From: Moritella sp. 5
GTDB taxonomy: Bacteria; Pseudomonadota; Gammaproteobacteria; Enterobacterales; Moritellaceae
Direction of reading: 5' to 3'
NCBI RefSeq assembly: GCF_018219455.1
Contig: NZ_CP056122.1
Coordinates: 806,001-870,000 of the forward strand
Length of the DNA: 64,000 bases
The translations under genes and the position numbers were made by a program. This document shows, in pieces, positions 1 to 9,311 of this stretch. The first letter of the stretch is position 1. Every line of letters starts with the position of its first letter. Under the pieces are notes generated by a model that was given only the letters and a program-made list of their open reading frames with translations, was not told where the DNA came from and made no database searches.

Positions 1-57
1 CAAGATGATTATGGCACTACGGCAGATGAAAAAGACGCTCCTGAAGGAGAGTCTTAG
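1..57 (+). CDS. rbfA: Ribosome-binding factor A, 3' end (partial)
   Basis: Eighteen in-frame codons (ending D-A-P-E-G-E-S) and a TAG stop run in from the left edge, two bases before truB. The acidic tail fits the C-terminus of RbfA, and rbfA-truB-rpsO-pnp is the standard gammaproteobacterial order. The identity rests mainly on this context because the conserved KH-like domain lies outside the window. The last codons contain the GGAG that serves truB, so the two genes are likely translationally coupled. Confidence 0.6.
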   Translation, partial: QDDYGTTADEKDAPEGES

Positions 58-59
58 TC

Positions 60-1025
60 ATGTCTGGACGTCGTCGTCGATGGAACGGCCGTGATGTACA
101 CGGTGTATTCTTGTTGGATAAACCGACAGGCATAAGCTCAAACGATGCATTACAGCGTGTAAAGAAGATTTTCTTTGCTGCGAAAGCGGGTCACACTGGT
201 GCCTTAGACCCATTGGCTACTGGTATGCTACCGTTATGCTTTGGTGAAGCAACGAAGTTTTCACAATTCTTACTTGATTCAGATAAGCGTTACGTAGTAA
301 CTGCAAAGCTGGGTGAACGTACGGATACATCAGATTCTGATGGTGAAGTCGTGCAAACACGAGCTGTTAGCGTAAGCGATGCTGAATTATTGATTGCACT
401 TGATACTTTCCGTGGTGACACAGAGCAAGTACCGTCAATGTTTTCGGCATTAAAGCACGAAGGTAAACCTTTGTACTGGTATGCGCGTCAAGGCATCTTT
501 ATCGATCGTCCTGCACGTCCTATTACCGTTTTTGAACTTAAATTATTAAGTTATGAAAATGATGAGGTTAATCTAGAGATTCACGTGAGTAAGGGTACTT
601 ATATCCGTACTATCGTTGATGACTTGGGTGAGCTATTGGGCTGCGGTGCACACGTGAGTATGCTACGTCGAATCGGTGTTAGCGCTTACCCAGCAGATCG
701 AATGATTACGTTTGAAAAGCTGGAAGAGATGGTAGAGCAAGCTAATGCAGACGGTGTTGAGCCGAAAGATGTGCTTGATCCATTATTGCTACCACTTGAT
801 TCAGCGGTAAGTCATTTACCGGAAGCGAACATGAGTACAGAGACAGGTGATTTTGTATTACACGGTCAACCCGTTGTTGTACCTAATACTCCTGAATCAG
901 GCTTAGTGCGTATGACGGTTGGTGATGAGCGTACTTTCATTGGCGTTGGTAGTATCGATGACCAAGGTAGAGTCGCTCCGAAACGTATCGTTAATTACGA
1001 AACACAGGCTCGCGAACCAAAATAA
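60..1025 (+). CDS. truB: tRNA pseudouridine(55) synthase TruB
   Basis: This cytoplasmic enzyme isomerises U55 to pseudouridine in the T-loop of tRNAs. The N-terminus has the family pattern F-L-L-D-K-P-x-G (residues 17-24), followed by the catalytic motif G-H-T-G-A-L-D-P with Asp50 as nucleophile. The motif K-G-T-Y-I-R-T lies near residue 178 and a PUA-like tail follows. The 321 residues match the usual length of about 310-320. The ATG follows a GGAG inside the end of rbfA, so it belongs to the nusA-infB-rbfA-truB operon. The next gene, rpsO, has its own promoter. Confidence 0.97.
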   Translation: MSGRRRRWNGRDVHGVFLLDKPTGISSNDALQRVKKIFFAAKAGHTGALDPLATGMLPLCFGEATKFSQFLLDSDKRYVVTAKLGERTDTSDSDGEVVQTRAVSVSDAELLIALDTFRGDTEQVPSMFSALKHEGKPLYWYARQGIFIDRPARPITVFELKLLSYENDEVNLEIHVSKGTYIRTIVDDLGELLGCGAHVSMLRRIGVSAYPADRMITFEKLEEMVEQANADGVEPKDVLDPLLLPLDSAVSHLPEANMSTETGDFVLHGQPVVVPNTPESGLVRMTVGDERTFIGVGSIDDQGRVAPKRIVNYETQAREPK

Positions 1026-1145
1026 ACCCATTATTCAGATATGACTCATGGGTGAGATAAAAGGCATTGTTACGTGAGTAATAGTGCCTTTTTTATACGA
1101 CTTTTTATGCGTCATATTCGTTTGTACATTGATCAGTGAAAATGA

Positions 1146-1174
1146 TTGCAGGAATACACTGACCTCTGTATACT
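1146..1174 (+). promoter_or_regulatory. Sigma70-type promoter of rpsO
   Basis: TTGCAG (1146-1151) and TATACT (1169-1174) are separated by 17 bp and lie about 70 bp upstream of the rpsO start. Both hexamers are close to consensus, as expected for a ribosomal protein promoter. Confidence 0.6.
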
Positions 1175-1242
1175 CCGCGGTTCTTCTTATAGCTGAACGA
1201 GTGGTCGGCTATAAGCTATTTATCTATATTGGAGACTCCACT

Positions 1243-1512
1243 ATGTCACTAAACGCTGAAGCTAAAGCAGCTATCGTTGCAGATTTCGCACGCCAAGAAG
1301 GCGACACTGGTTCAACTGAAGTTCAAGTTGCACTACTAACTGCACAAATTAATCACCTTCAAGGTCACTTCAAGAAGCACATCCACGATCACCACAGCCG
1401 TCGTGGTCTATTACGTATGGTTGCTAGCCGTCGTAAACTTCTTGACTACCTAAAACGTACTGAGAATGCACGTTATGCAGATCTTATCGCACGTCTAGGT
1501 CTACGTCGTTAA
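1243..1512 (+). CDS. rpsO: 30S ribosomal protein S15
   Basis: S15 is a primary 16S rRNA-binding protein of the small-subunit platform. The 89-residue product starts M-S-L-N-A-E-A-K and has the S15 signature in the middle, with H[10 protein letters not shown] near residues 42-52, ending in G-L-R-R. The frame is open further upstream (from 1084), but 89 residues is the family length and TTGGAGACTCCACTATG places a ribosome-binding site correctly. It lies between truB and pnp as in E. coli and is followed by a strong terminator. Confidence 0.97.
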   Translation: MSLNAEAKAAIVADFARQEGDTGSTEVQVALLTAQINHLQGHFKKHIHDHHSRRGLLRMVASRRKLLDYLKRTENARYADLIARLGLRR

Positions 1513-1550
1513 TCGACAATTAATTTGACGTCTACGGACAACAAATTATA

Positions 1551-1576
1551 AAAAAGGAGCCAATTGGCTCCTTTTT
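1551..1576 (+). terminator. Rho-independent terminator after rpsO
   Basis: A perfect inverted repeat with GGAGCC and GGCTCC arms around an AATT centre is flanked by A5 and T5 runs, 38 bp after the rpsO stop. Confidence 0.85.
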
Positions 1577-1651
1577 GTTTTTAAATTTCCCTTCAAATTG
1601 TTCCCACTTAGAATTATTTTTCAACTTATTTCACTATTTCCAATACTTACA

Positions 1652-1681
1652 TTGCCCTTTAATTTTTTTATGCAGTATACT
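1652..1681 (+). promoter_or_regulatory. Promoter of pnp
   Basis: TTGCCC (1652-1657) and TATACT (1676-1681) are 18 bp apart, about 43 bp upstream of the pnp start. This gives pnp its own promoter downstream of the rpsO terminator. Confidence 0.5.
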
Positions 1682-1723
1682 TAGCGACGAAATTAAAGAG
1701 ACATTAAAGATTAAGGACAAAGA

Positions 1724-3841
1724 GTGAATCCTATCGTAAAATCGTTTAAGTATGGTGAACATACAGTTACATTAGAGACAGGTGTTATTGCACGTCAAGC
1801 AACAGCAGCTGTAATGGCAAGCATCGGTGATACTTCTGTTTTAGTAAGTGTTGTTGGTAAAAAACAAGCTGAAGCTGGTCGTGATTTCTTCCCGCTAACA
1901 GTGAACTACCAAGAACGTACTTACGCTGCAGGTAAGATCCCTGGTGGCTTCTTCAAACGTGAAGGCCGTCCAAGTGAAGGCGAGACTTTAACCTGTCGCC
2001 TTATCGACCGTCCAATCCGTCCACTATTTCCTGCTGGCTTCAAAAATGAAGTACAAGTAGTTGCTACTGTTGTATCTGTTAACCCTGAAATTCAACCTGA
2101 TTTGGTTGCATTAATCGGTGTTTCAGCTGCATTAAGTATCTCTGGTATGCCGTTCAATGGCCCAATTGGTGCTGCACGTATCGGTTTCCAAAATGACGAA
2201 TACATTCTTAACCCATCAACATCTGAGTTAGCAGAAAGCCAACTAGACCTTGTTGTTGCAGGTACTGAAAATGCAGTACTTATGGTTGAGTCTGAAGCTG
2301 AAATTCTTAGCGAAGAACAAATGCTTGGCGCGGTAATGTACGGCCACGAGCAAATGCAAGTTGTTGTTGAAGCAATTAAAGAATTTGCAGCAGAAGTTAA
2401 TACACCAAAATGGGAATGGACTGCACCAGTAGTAAACACTGAGCTTAAAGCGAAAATCGCAGAACTAGCATCAGGCGACCTTGCTGAAGCATACCAAATC
2501 CAAGAAAAAACTGAACGTTACGCTAAAGTTGGTGGCATCAAGTCAGCAGCAATCGCTAAACTTCAAGAAGAAAACGAAGAACTAAACACGCGTGAAGCTG
2601 GTGATTTACTGAGTTCTTTAGAAAAGAACATCGTACGTAACCGTATTCTTGATGGCGAACCTCGTATTGATGGTCGTGATCCAGAAATGATCCGTGCACT
2701 AAGCGTAATGACTGGCGTTCTACCTCGTACACACGGTAGCTCACTATTCACACGTGGTGAAACGCAAGCGTTAGTAACTGCAACACTAGGTACCGAACGT
2801 GATGCACAACGTATCGACAGTCTAACTGGCGAAACGATTGATCGTTTCCTAATGCACTACAACTTCCCTCCTTACTGTGTCGGTGAAACTGGTATGGTTG
2901 GTTCGCCTAAACGTCGTGAGATTGGTCACGGTCGTCTAGCGAAACGTGGTGTTTTAGCTGTTATGCCAAACGCAGATGAATTCCCGTACACAGTACGTGT
3001 TGTATCTGAAATTACTGAATCTAATGGTTCAAGCTCAATGGCTTCTGTATGTGGTACTTCGTTAGCACTTATGGATGCGGGTGTGCCAATCAAGGCTTCT
3101 GTTGCGGGTATCGCAATGGGTCTAGTACTTGACGGTGACCGTAGCGTAGTTCTTTCAGACATTCTTGGTGATGAAGATCACTTAGGTGACATGGACTTTA
3201 AAGTTGCTGGTTCAAGTGCTGGTATCACTGCACTACAGATGGATATCAAAATCGAAGGTATCACTAAAGATATTATGCAGAAAGCGCTTGTACAAGCAAA
3301 AGCTGCACGTCTACATATCTTAAGTGTTATGGATCAAGCTATCGCAACTAACCGTGATGACGTATCTGAATTCGCACCGCGTATTCATACAATCAAAATC
3401 AGCACGGACAAGATCAAAGACATCATCGGTAAAGGCGGCGCAACAATCCGTGCTCTTACTGAAGAAACTGGTACTACGATCGAAATCGAAGATGATGGTA
3501 CAGTGAAAATTGCAGCGACAAGTGGCGAACAAGCACAAGCAGCAATCGAACGTATTCACCAACTAACAGCTGAAGTTGAAGTTGGTCAAATCTACGAAGG
3601 TAAAGTTGTACGTCTAGCTGACTTCGGCGCATTTGTTAACATCTTACCTGGTAAAGATGGCTTAGTTCATATCTCGCAAATTACGCAAGAACGTGTGAAC
3701 AAAGTTGCAGATCACCTGTCTGTAGAACAAGTAGTTAAAGTAAAAGTTCTAGAAGTAGACCGTCAAGGTCGTATCCGTTTAAGTATTAAAGAAGCAATGG
3801 ACGCTCCTGCAGCGCCTGCTGAGCAACCAGTTAGCGAATAA
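1724..3841 (+). CDS. pnp: Polyribonucleotide nucleotidyltransferase (PNPase)
   Basis: PNPase is a phosphorolytic 3'-5' exoribonuclease and degradosome component, acting as a trimer. The 705-residue protein shows both RNase PH-like halves, with [11 protein letters not shown] near residue 75 and the G-S-S-S-M-A-S segment of the second core near 440. A KH domain follows ([10 protein letters not shown], about 566-576) and then an S1 domain (G[12 protein letters not shown]) to about 690. The start is GTG with AAGGA upstream. A short unmodified tail (A-P-A-A-P-A-E-Q) ends the protein. A terminator follows before nlpI. Confidence 0.98.
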   Translation: MNPIVKSFKYGEHTVTLETGVIARQATAAVMASIGDTSVLVSVVGKKQAEAGRDFFPLTVNYQERTYAAGKIPGGFFKREGRPSEGETLTCRLIDRPIRPLFPAGFKNEVQVVATVVSVNPEIQPDLVALIGVSAALSISGMPFNGPIGAARIGFQNDEYILNPSTSELAESQLDLVVAGTENAVLMVESEAEILSEEQMLGAVMYGHEQMQVVVEAIKEFAAEVNTPKWEWTAPVVNTELKAKIAELASGDLAEAYQIQEKTERYAKVGGIKSAAIAKLQEENEELNTREAGDLLSSLEKNIVRNRILDGEPRIDGRDPEMIRALSVMTGVLPRTHGSSLFTRGETQALVTATLGTERDAQRIDSLTGETIDRFLMHYNFPPYCVGETGMVGSPKRREIGHGRLAKRGVLAVMPNADEFPYTVRVVSEITESNGSSSMASVCGTSLALMDAGVPIKASVAGIAMGLVLDGDRSVVLSDILGDEDHLGDMDFKVAGSSAGITALQMDIKIEGITKDIMQKALVQAKAARLHILSVMDQAIATNRDDVSEFAPRIHTIKISTDKIKDIIGKGGATIRALTEETGTTIEIEDDGTVKIAATSGEQAQAAIERIHQLTAEVEVGQIYEGKVVRLADFGAFVNILPGKDGLVHISQITQERVNKVADHLSVEQVVKVKVLEVDRQGRIRLSIKEAMDAPAAPAEQPVSE

Positions 3842-3872
3842 CTTGTTGTTATATTTAGATTGATTATTTTAA

Positions 3873-3896
3873 GGGGCGTTGATACGCTCCTTTTTT
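3873..3896 (+). terminator. Terminator between pnp and nlpI
   Basis: The arms GGGGCGT and ACGCTCC (one G-T pair) are followed by T6. It sits 31 bp after the pnp stop and ends 27 bp before the nlpI start, so nlpI may be expressed by read-through. Confidence 0.65.
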
Positions 3897-3923
3897 ATAT
3901 CTGCAAAAATAAGTGGTTTAATT

Positions 3924-4814
3924 ATGAAACGATGTCTTAGTTTATTTATTACTGCAGCCTTACTTTCTGGTTGTAGTTCATTATCGGGGTCTTTTTCGGC
4001 TGATGACCGCACGCCTTCTGAATTAATTCTCGCTGAACCACTACAAGTTAACTATCAAACCGAAATTATGTTAATGCGTTATAGCCAACTTATCCTTGAT
4101 GCGAAAGATGATCGGGTTCGTCAAGCTCGTTATTTTTATGAGCGTGGTTTACTTGCTGATAGCATGGGATTACGTTCACTGGCTCATGCTGACTTTCAGC
4201 GTGCATTAACATTACAGCCAAACTTTGTGCCTGCTTATAATTTTATTGGTTTGTATATGACGCAGACCGAGCAATTTGATGAAGCATTTGATGCCTATGA
4301 TTCAATCGCGGAATTAGACCCTGAAAATAATTACGTATTACTTAATCGTGGCATCGCGTTGTATTATGGCGAACGTTATACATTAGCTGTTGATGACCTT
4401 GTCAGTGCTTATGATGAAGCACCTAACGACCCATTTAGAACGTTGTGGTTGTATTACCCTGAATATCAAATTAATGCAGAACAAGCGTTAAAATCAGTTA
4501 AATCACGTTATGACCAGCACATTGATGATAGCTGGTCATGGAATATCGTCGCGCTCTATACGCAAGCGATAAATGAAACTCAATTGTTGGATAAATTACT
4601 TGATGGACTGGATAAGCACGAACGAACTTATAACCAAACATTGGCACATCGTTTAACGGAAGCTTACTTTTATCTGGGTAAATACAAGTTGTTAATGAAT
4701 GACAAGAGTGCAGCAGAAAGCTATTTCAAATTAGCATTAAGTAATAATGTGTATGAATTTATCGAGCATGGTTATGCACGTTTAGAACTGGCAAGATTAG
4801 CAAGTAACCGTTAA
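3924..4814 (+). CDS. nlpI: Lipoprotein NlpI
   Basis: NlpI is an outer-membrane-anchored TPR lipoprotein that acts as adaptor for peptidoglycan hydrolases and the protease Prc. The chosen ATG gives a short signal peptide ending in a lipobox, L-L-S-G-C at residues 13-17; the open frame begins 45 bp earlier but that start would bury the signal. TPR-type helices follow (for example Y-F-Y-E-R-G-L-L-A-D-S-M-G-L and L-N-R-G-I-A-L-Y-Y-G), the same blocks as in E. coli NlpI. Length is 296 residues against 294 in E. coli. It lies after pnp as in E. coli. Confidence 0.93.
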   Translation: MKRCLSLFITAALLSGCSSLSGSFSADDRTPSELILAEPLQVNYQTEIMLMRYSQLILDAKDDRVRQARYFYERGLLADSMGLRSLAHADFQRALTLQPNFVPAYNFIGLYMTQTEQFDEAFDAYDSIAELDPENNYVLLNRGIALYYGERYTLAVDDLVSAYDEAPNDPFRTLWLYYPEYQINAEQALKSVKSRYDQHIDDSWSWNIVALYTQAINETQLLDKLLDGLDKHERTYNQTLAHRLTEAYFYLGKYKLLMNDKSAAESYFKLALSNNVYEFIEHGYARLELARLASNR

Positions 4815-4838
4815 CAAGATCTAACATCTTCCCTGCAT

Positions 4839-4862
4839 CCCCCCTTGAAATAAAAGGGGAGG
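4839..4862. terminator. C/G-rich hairpin between convergent nlpI and ubiV
   Basis: CCCCCCTT and AAGGGGAGG can pair around a GAAATAA loop with one bulge. It lies between convergent genes. There is no T-run on either side, so its role as terminator is uncertain. Confidence 0.35.
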
Positions 4863-4876
4863 GGGCTAGGGTGGGG

Positions 4877-5758
4877 TTATGAACTCACTGTTTCCAATCC
4901 CGCTATTTGGTGCCAATAACCATTACATTCACGATCTAACTGCAAGTCGAACTTAATATCTTGTTCCGCCGCATTTTTAAACTGACCGAGTGTTTGAAAT
5001 GCTGATTCACCTAACGGGCTCACGCGTACAATATCGACCAAATCGTGCATGCTTGCCACATCATTTAACAGATTATATTTGTAACCTGACATGGTTTGAA
5101 TGCCATTAATGGTGAATAGTTCCTTATTGTCCTGGCTATAGACGGGTTTGCCATTGGCGTGGTTGATACAGCAAAGTTCGCAATCATCTTTTGCCCTGTT
5201 TTCTGAGCGAGCAGTAAAACAGCGTGCAGAGTAGGCCAACGGTAAATGCCCATGCGCGAATACTTCGATTTCAAATTGATCACGGATGTTGAGTATTCTG
5301 CTGTCTTCTTGTAATTGTACTAGCCAGTCCCGTGATAACTCAACGGGCATGACCCAACGTTGCATGCCTTTATTAACGAGTAGCTGCAATACTTGCGCGT
5401 TATAGACATTAAGCGCATGACCACAGACAAAGGGTGTTTTTGCTTCAGCTAATAAATTGATTGCGCCGAAGTCATTAGCTTCAACAATAAAATCACCATT
5501 TTCACAGTACTTACGGAGAATATTAACTTCTGATGGTGCTTCTAATAGCGCCATGGTTGAGATCACCACTTGCTTACCTGAATCGGCAATTTCTTTGGCT
5601 AATCCTAACCAGTCTTTTGGTTTTAATTCGCGGCGTTTACTGCAAACCGTTTCACCAAGATAAATAATATCAGCCTGTGAATTCACAGCGGCAGCATAAA
5701 AATCTTCGACTTGTTGTTTTGGCCAATAATATAAAATTGGTCCTAATGCGTATTTCAT
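4877..5758 (-). CDS. ubiV: U32-family ubiquinone biosynthesis protein UbiV
   Basis: UbiV forms a complex with UbiU that carries out oxygen-independent ring hydroxylation in ubiquinone synthesis. It is a 4Fe-4S U32-family protein. The sequence has the expected cysteines, in E-T-V-C-S-K-R-R near residue 39 and in the C-F-T-A-R and C-E-L-C-C segments near 180-197. The family motif S-A-R-C-F-T-A-R-S-E-N-R is present. The start was set at M-K-Y-A-L-G-P because this gives 293 residues, as in E. coli (292), and leaves 20 bp after ubiU; an upstream in-frame start at 5788 would overlap ubiU. It is co-transcribed after ubiU. Confidence 0.93.
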   Translation of the reverse strand: MKYALGPILYYWPKQQVEDFYAAAVNSQADIIYLGETVCSKRRELKPKDWLGLAKEIADSGKQVVISTMALLEAPSEVNILRKYCENGDFIVEANDFGAINLLAEAKTPFVCGHALNVYNAQVLQLLVNKGMQRWVMPVELSRDWLVQLQEDSRILNIRDQFEIEVFAHGHLPLAYSARCFTARSENRAKDDCELCCINHANGKPVYSQDNKELFTINGIQTMSGYKYNLLNDVASMHDLVDIVRVSPLGESAFQTLGQFKNAAEQDIKFDLQLDRECNGYWHQIAGLETVSS

Positions 5759-5778
5759 ATAATTCTCACTAATGCCTA

Positions 5779-6774
5779 TTATTGCCAATCTCTGTGATAA
5801 GCGCCAAGGGTGGTGCTGGTACCTTCAGATAGTTGATCGAGCTGTTTATTCCAAGCGGCTTCAACCTGATACTTATCTGGGTTTTGTTTGTAACGATCGA
5901 TAGCGGCACGCCATACGCGGGTTACTTGCTCTGTATAAGCGGGGCTGCGTTGGCGTCCTTCAATTTTCACAGCTGAAATATTTGCTTGTGCAAGTTCTGG
6001 TATTAACGCAAGGGTATTCAAGCTGGTTGGCTCTTCTAGTGCATGAAAAACTTTGCCGTCGACATTAAAACGGCCCTTACAAAGTGTCGGATAGCCGGTT
6101 TTTTCATCCGGCTGGTAGCGGTCAATAAGTACGCCATTTAAGCGTGACTCTAGGCCTTTTTCGGTTTCTTGCCAGCGTACATATTTTGCTGGCGAACAAG
6201 CGCCGACTGTATTTGGTGATTCCCCGGTTAAATAAGATGATAGGTAGCAACGACCTTCGGCCATGATGCATAAACTACCAAAGGCAAATACTTCGAGTTC
6301 AACATCGGTATTACGGGCCAATTGTTTTACTTGATGAATGGATAATACGCGGGGTAATACTACCCGACTGACATTAAAATTATTGGTATAAAAATTAATG
6401 GCTTCCACATTTGTTGCCGATGCTTGCACGGATAGATGTAACTCTAAATCGGGGTATTTTTTGGTTGCGTAGTCAAGTACTGCTACATCAGAGATAATAG
6501 CGGCATCTACCCCCATGTCAGCGCAACGATCAACGGCGCGTTCCCAACGTTCTAATTTTCCTGGGTGAGCAAAGGTATTGATGGCCACGTGTAAATGACG
6601 ATCATGACTGCGAATATAATCGACAGCTTTATCTAGTTTTTTATCAGTAAAGTTCAAACCAGCGAAATGACGGGCATTGGTATCGTCTTTAAAACCGATA
6701 TAAACAGCGTCAGCGCCATTATCAACCGCTGTTTTTAATGCCGGTAAATTACCAGCAGGGCAGAGTAATTCCAT
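5779..6774 (-). CDS. ubiU: U32-family ubiquinone biosynthesis protein UbiU
   Basis: UbiU is the partner of UbiV in anaerobic ubiquinone synthesis, an iron-sulfur U32-family protein once annotated as a protease. The N-terminus M-E-L-L-C-P-A-G-N is the U32 start, with G-A-D-A-V-Y-I-G soon after. Conserved cysteines lie in F-G-S-L-C-I-M-A-E-G-R-C and G-A-C-S-P-A and in T-L-C-K-G-R-F. The U32 signature E-x-F-x-F-G-S-L-C is complete. Its 331 residues match E. coli YhbU. It is divergent from ubiT across 173 bp, the E. coli arrangement. I saw no good FNR box in that gap. Confidence 0.95.
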   Translation of the reverse strand: MELLCPAGNLPALKTAVDNGADAVYIGFKDDTNARHFAGLNFTDKKLDKAVDYIRSHDRHLHVAINTFAHPGKLERWERAVDRCADMGVDAAIISDVAVLDYATKKYPDLELHLSVQASATNVEAINFYTNNFNVSRVVLPRVLSIHQVKQLARNTDVELEVFAFGSLCIMAEGRCYLSSYLTGESPNTVGACSPAKYVRWQETEKGLESRLNGVLIDRYQPDEKTGYPTLCKGRFNVDGKVFHALEEPTSLNTLALIPELAQANISAVKIEGRQRSPAYTEQVTRVWRAAIDRYKQNPDKYQVEAAWNKQLDQLSEGTSTTLGAYHRDWQ

Positions 6775-6947
6775 TGTTATAGTATCTTGAACGATGAATC
6801 TTGAGAAAAATTGTAAGGCATCGATGTTTTATTGGATTTGATTTAGGGCAGGATTATCTGAATTAATCTACTTTAAATTGACTTTGCTTAGGATATGGTC
6901 ACTGATGGCACGCTAAAATACTATTTTTATTCAAGGAGCATATTCTG

Positions 6948-7475
6948 ATGCTACATACTCTACATCGTAAATTGGTGCATACTGTACCTGGGCTATTAGC
7001 GATACCAGCTAAAATATTACCTTTTTCACTGCAAGAGAAAGTACTCTCACAAGTGTTCAATCGGGTATTTTCTGAAGGGCTAGAGGATGATGAATTCGAG
7101 TTTCTTGAACAAAAATGGCTGCAGGTTGAGATCACTGATTTAGGCATTAATTGGTTTATCAGTTGTAAAGATAATAAACTTGTTATTGCACCAAAAGCAG
7201 AATCAGTTGACGTTAGCTTTAAAGGTAATTTAAATGAGTTAGTATTAATTACCGCACGTAAAGAAGATCCTGACACACTGTTTTTCCAACGCCGTCTAAA
7301 AATAGAAGGTGATACAGAATTGGGTCTTGAAGTCAAAAATATGCTCGATAGTTTTGACCTTGATGAGTTACCAAAACCAGTAACAACATTGTTGACTTAT
7401 TTAGCTGATTTTATTCAGCAAGGCTTGGTTGAGCCTGAATTCAGCAGTACAGTAAAAGCCAACGTGACCACTTGA
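6948..7475 (+). CDS. ubiT: SCP2-domain ubiquinone biosynthesis accessory protein UbiT
   Basis: UbiT is a lipid-binding SCP2-fold accessory protein of the oxygen-independent ubiquinone pathway, the counterpart of aerobic UbiJ. The 175-residue product has an N-terminal helix (about 1-40) and the SCP2 core, with V-D-V-S-F-K-G-N-L and D-P-D-T-L-F-F-Q-R-R-L-K-I-E-G-D-T-E-L-G, the family's most conserved stretch, near residues 105-125. A ribosome-binding AAGGAG lies 7-12 bp before the ATG. The divergent neighbours ubiU and ubiV confirm the assignment. Confidence 0.9.
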   Translation: MLHTLHRKLVHTVPGLLAIPAKILPFSLQEKVLSQVFNRVFSEGLEDDEFEFLEQKWLQVEITDLGINWFISCKDNKLVIAPKAESVDVSFKGNLNELVLITARKEDPDTLFFQRRLKIEGDTELGLEVKNMLDSFDLDELPKPVTTLLTYLADFIQQGLVEPEFSSTVKANVTT

Positions 7476-7482
7476 ACCTTGG

Positions 7483-7502
7483 AAATCCGGCTTGCCGATT
7501 TT
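7483..7502 (+). terminator. Weak terminator after ubiT
   Basis: AAATCCGG and CCGATTT can pair with a bulged C around a CTTG loop, ending in T4, only 8 bp after the ubiT stop. The rest of the gap to 7748 holds one long-loop inverted repeat (GAATACCCA at 7520, TGGGTATTC at 7560) and nothing else I recognise. Confidence 0.4.
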
Positions 7503-7748
7503 AACTAACACTGCATCGAGAATACCCATCATATATTTATAAGTCTAATAGCAGCGAAGTGGGTATTCGCTTTATATTCGTCATTTATGATCTTCTGTGG
7601 TCATGCCTTAGTATGGTTATAGTATTGCTTTGAGCTATCACTATAGACCCCGCTTACTCTTCCCCCATATCATCAATAGATTAATATTAATTCCATATGG
7701 ATATGGAAGTGATTTAGTAGTGAATATCTTTGATGCAAGGAGCATAAA

Positions 7749-8333
7749 GTGAGACTAGTTGTTATAAGTGGCAGCACCCGAAACAGGTCGACAACCATTA
7801 AGGTTGCACAATCAGTATTGCAATTAGCCGAACAGTCGCAATTATTCAGTAAAGTAAGTTTATTGGATTTTGTAAAAGTAACCTTGCCTATTTGGGATAA
7901 GGCGATAAAAAATGAAATTGCGGATTGGCAAGAAGAGTGGCAGGTTTCAGCACAATTAATGCGGGCTGCAGACGCAATTATCATTGTCAGTCCAGAATGG
8001 GAAGAAGAAAGCCTAGATAATTTTTATGCTTTTTGTGAACACGATAATTTGCCTTTATTACCGGGAACGGTATTGCGTGTTGGTAGTAATTGCCGTGGTG
8101 CGTATTCGTCCACTGAACTGTGGATGGCCAATTTCCGTAAAAATCGTACTTGTTTGATTTTGGAACATTTTATTGTGGCGACGATTGAGTCGGTTAATAA
8201 TTGTAAAGAAGCCTATTATCCATTTGAAACTCCTTTAGTAGAACGTATACTGGCTAATTTAGGCTTGATGAAACAGCTGGTTGATAATGGTGGTTTATTA
8301 TCTTCAACAAGGTTACATCTTGCTAAGTGTTAG
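7749..8333 (+). CDS. NAD(P)H-dependent FMN reductase-like flavoprotein
   Basis: The 194-residue protein has the flavodoxin-like fold of the NADPH-dependent FMN reductase family. It starts with a beta strand and phosphate-binding loop, V-V-I-S-G-S-T-R-x-x-S-T-T, and has a second flavin-contact segment I-I-I-V-S-P-E-W near residues 76-84 (the family usually has P-x-Y or P-E-Y-N-G there). A specific substrate cannot be named. The start is GTG with AAGGAG upstream. rimJ follows 12 bp later in the same direction, so the two are probably co-transcribed. Confidence 0.75.
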   Translation: MRLVVISGSTRNRSTTIKVAQSVLQLAEQSQLFSKVSLLDFVKVTLPIWDKAIKNEIADWQEEWQVSAQLMRAADAIIIVSPEWEEESLDNFYAFCEHDNLPLLPGTVLRVGSNCRGAYSSTELWMANFRKNRTCLILEHFIVATIESVNNCKEAYYPFETPLVERILANLGLMKQLVDNGGLLSSTRLHLAKC

Positions 8334-8345
8334 CTGAGGTGTTGG

Positions 8346-8942
8346 ATGTCATCAAAATTTCCCAAATTTGTAACTAAGCGTTTAGTCATCCGCGTTGCGG
8401 TGGCGAGCGATAGCGAAATGCTACGTCAATATTATGTGCGTAATCAGATGCATTTAACACCTTGGGAGCCGATTCGGAGTGACGCTTATTATACGTTACG
8501 TTGGTGGCAGCTTCGTATCAAGCAAATACATGCAGAGTTTGATGATGCGAGCGCAGTAAACTTTATTGCCATGACGCCTGATAAATCCGAAATTGTTGCG
8601 GTTGCTAACTTCAGTAATATTATTCAAGGCGTGTTTAAATCCTGTTACCTCGGTTATTCAATCGCAAAGTGTTATGAGGGGCAGGGCTTGATGGTTGAAT
8701 TTTTACAGCGTTGTTTGGAGTTCATGTTTGAAAATGTGGGACTTAATCGCGTGATGGCTAATTACATACCAGAAAATGAGCGCAGTGGCGCGTTATTACA
8801 GCGGCTTGGTTTTGAACGTGAAGGGTATGCTCGAAAATATCTTAAAATTGCTGGAAGTTGGCAAGACCATATATTAACCGCGCTGCTTAAAGAAGACTGG
8901 TTAGCGCGAGAAACAACAGAACGAAGTGGTAATAAATTCTAA
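8346..8942 (+). CDS. rimJ: Ribosomal protein S5 alanine N-acetyltransferase RimJ
   Basis: RimJ is a GNAT enzyme that acetylates the N-terminal alanine of ribosomal protein S5. Strong family blocks are present: P-W-E-P-I-R near residue 39, V-A-N-F-S-N-I-I-Q-G near 88, C-Y-L-G-Y-S-I, and the acetyl-CoA loop around G-Q-G-L-M. R-V-M-A-N-Y-I-P-E-N-E-R-S-G and G-F-E-R-E-G-Y-A follow toward the C-terminus. The 198 residues agree with E. coli RimJ (194). The gene ends in a strong terminator. Confidence 0.9.
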   Translation: MSSKFPKFVTKRLVIRVAVASDSEMLRQYYVRNQMHLTPWEPIRSDAYYTLRWWQLRIKQIHAEFDDASAVNFIAMTPDKSEIVAVANFSNIIQGVFKSCYLGYSIAKCYEGQGLMVEFLQRCLEFMFENVGLNRVMANYIPENERSGALLQRLGFEREGYARKYLKIAGSWQDHILTALLKEDWLARETTERSGNKF

Positions 8943-8959
8943 GTCGATACTGACAAATA

Positions 8960-8988
8960 AAAACGGCGAGTTATTCATTCGCCGTTTT
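8960..8988 (+). terminator. Terminator after rimJ
   Basis: AAAACGGCGA and TCGCCGTTTT form a perfect 10-bp stem with a 9-nt loop between rimJ and the convergent yfhL. It can act in both directions. Confidence 0.85.
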
Positions 8989-9021
8989 CCTCTCTATCTT
9001 ATTGGGTATCGCATACGATGG

Positions 9022-9285
9022 TTAACGTGCTGCTTTTGTCGCTTCTTGGATCATGACAAATTTTTCCCATAATACTTCCTCTTTTTCTACATAATCCGGA
9101 TCGGTAACAATGCAGTTAATCGGGCAAACTGTTTTACAGGTAGGTTTATCATAATGACCTACGCATTCTGTGCATAATAGTGGGTCGATTTCATAAATCT
9201 TCGCGCCAAATGTAATTGCGCCATTCGGACATTCCGGATCGCACATATCACAGTTAATACACTTATCATTAATTAATAATGCCAT
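9022..9285 (-). CDS. yfhL: YfhL-type 2[4Fe-4S] ferredoxin
   Basis: This is a small cytoplasmic electron carrier of 87 residues. Two clusters are predicted: C-I-N-C-D-M-C-D-P-E-C-P near residues 9-20, and C-T-E-C-V-G-H-Y-D-K-P-T-C-K-T-V-C-P near 38-55. The unusual spacing of the second motif (C-x2-C-x8-C-x3-C) is typical of YfhL-type ferredoxins. The tail has the V-x-x-E-E-L/V-W-E-K-F-V pattern. It lies 26 bp downstream of trhP on the same strand, which suggests it feeds electrons to TrhP, though it may also serve iron-sulfur assembly. Confidence 0.9.
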   Translation of the reverse strand: MALLINDKCINCDMCDPECPNGAITFGAKIYEIDPLLCTECVGHYDKPTCKTVCPINCIVTDPDYVEKEEVLWEKFVMIQEATKAAR

Positions 9286-9311
9286 AAGGTTTTTACTTCT
9301 ATCCTGATGGA

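Noticed and set aside
2092-2439. Minus-strand open frame inside pnp
   Set aside because: It is a shadow of the clear pnp frame, with no ribosome-binding site and no family resemblance.
6775-6947. FNR site between ubiU and ubiT
   Set aside because: TTGAT at one place lacks the inverted partner at the right distance, so no FNR box is called.
7520-7568. Inverted repeat GAATACCCA / TGGGTATTC downstream of ubiT
   Set aside because: The 31-nt loop and absence of a T-run make it a poor terminator, and no second copy was noticed.
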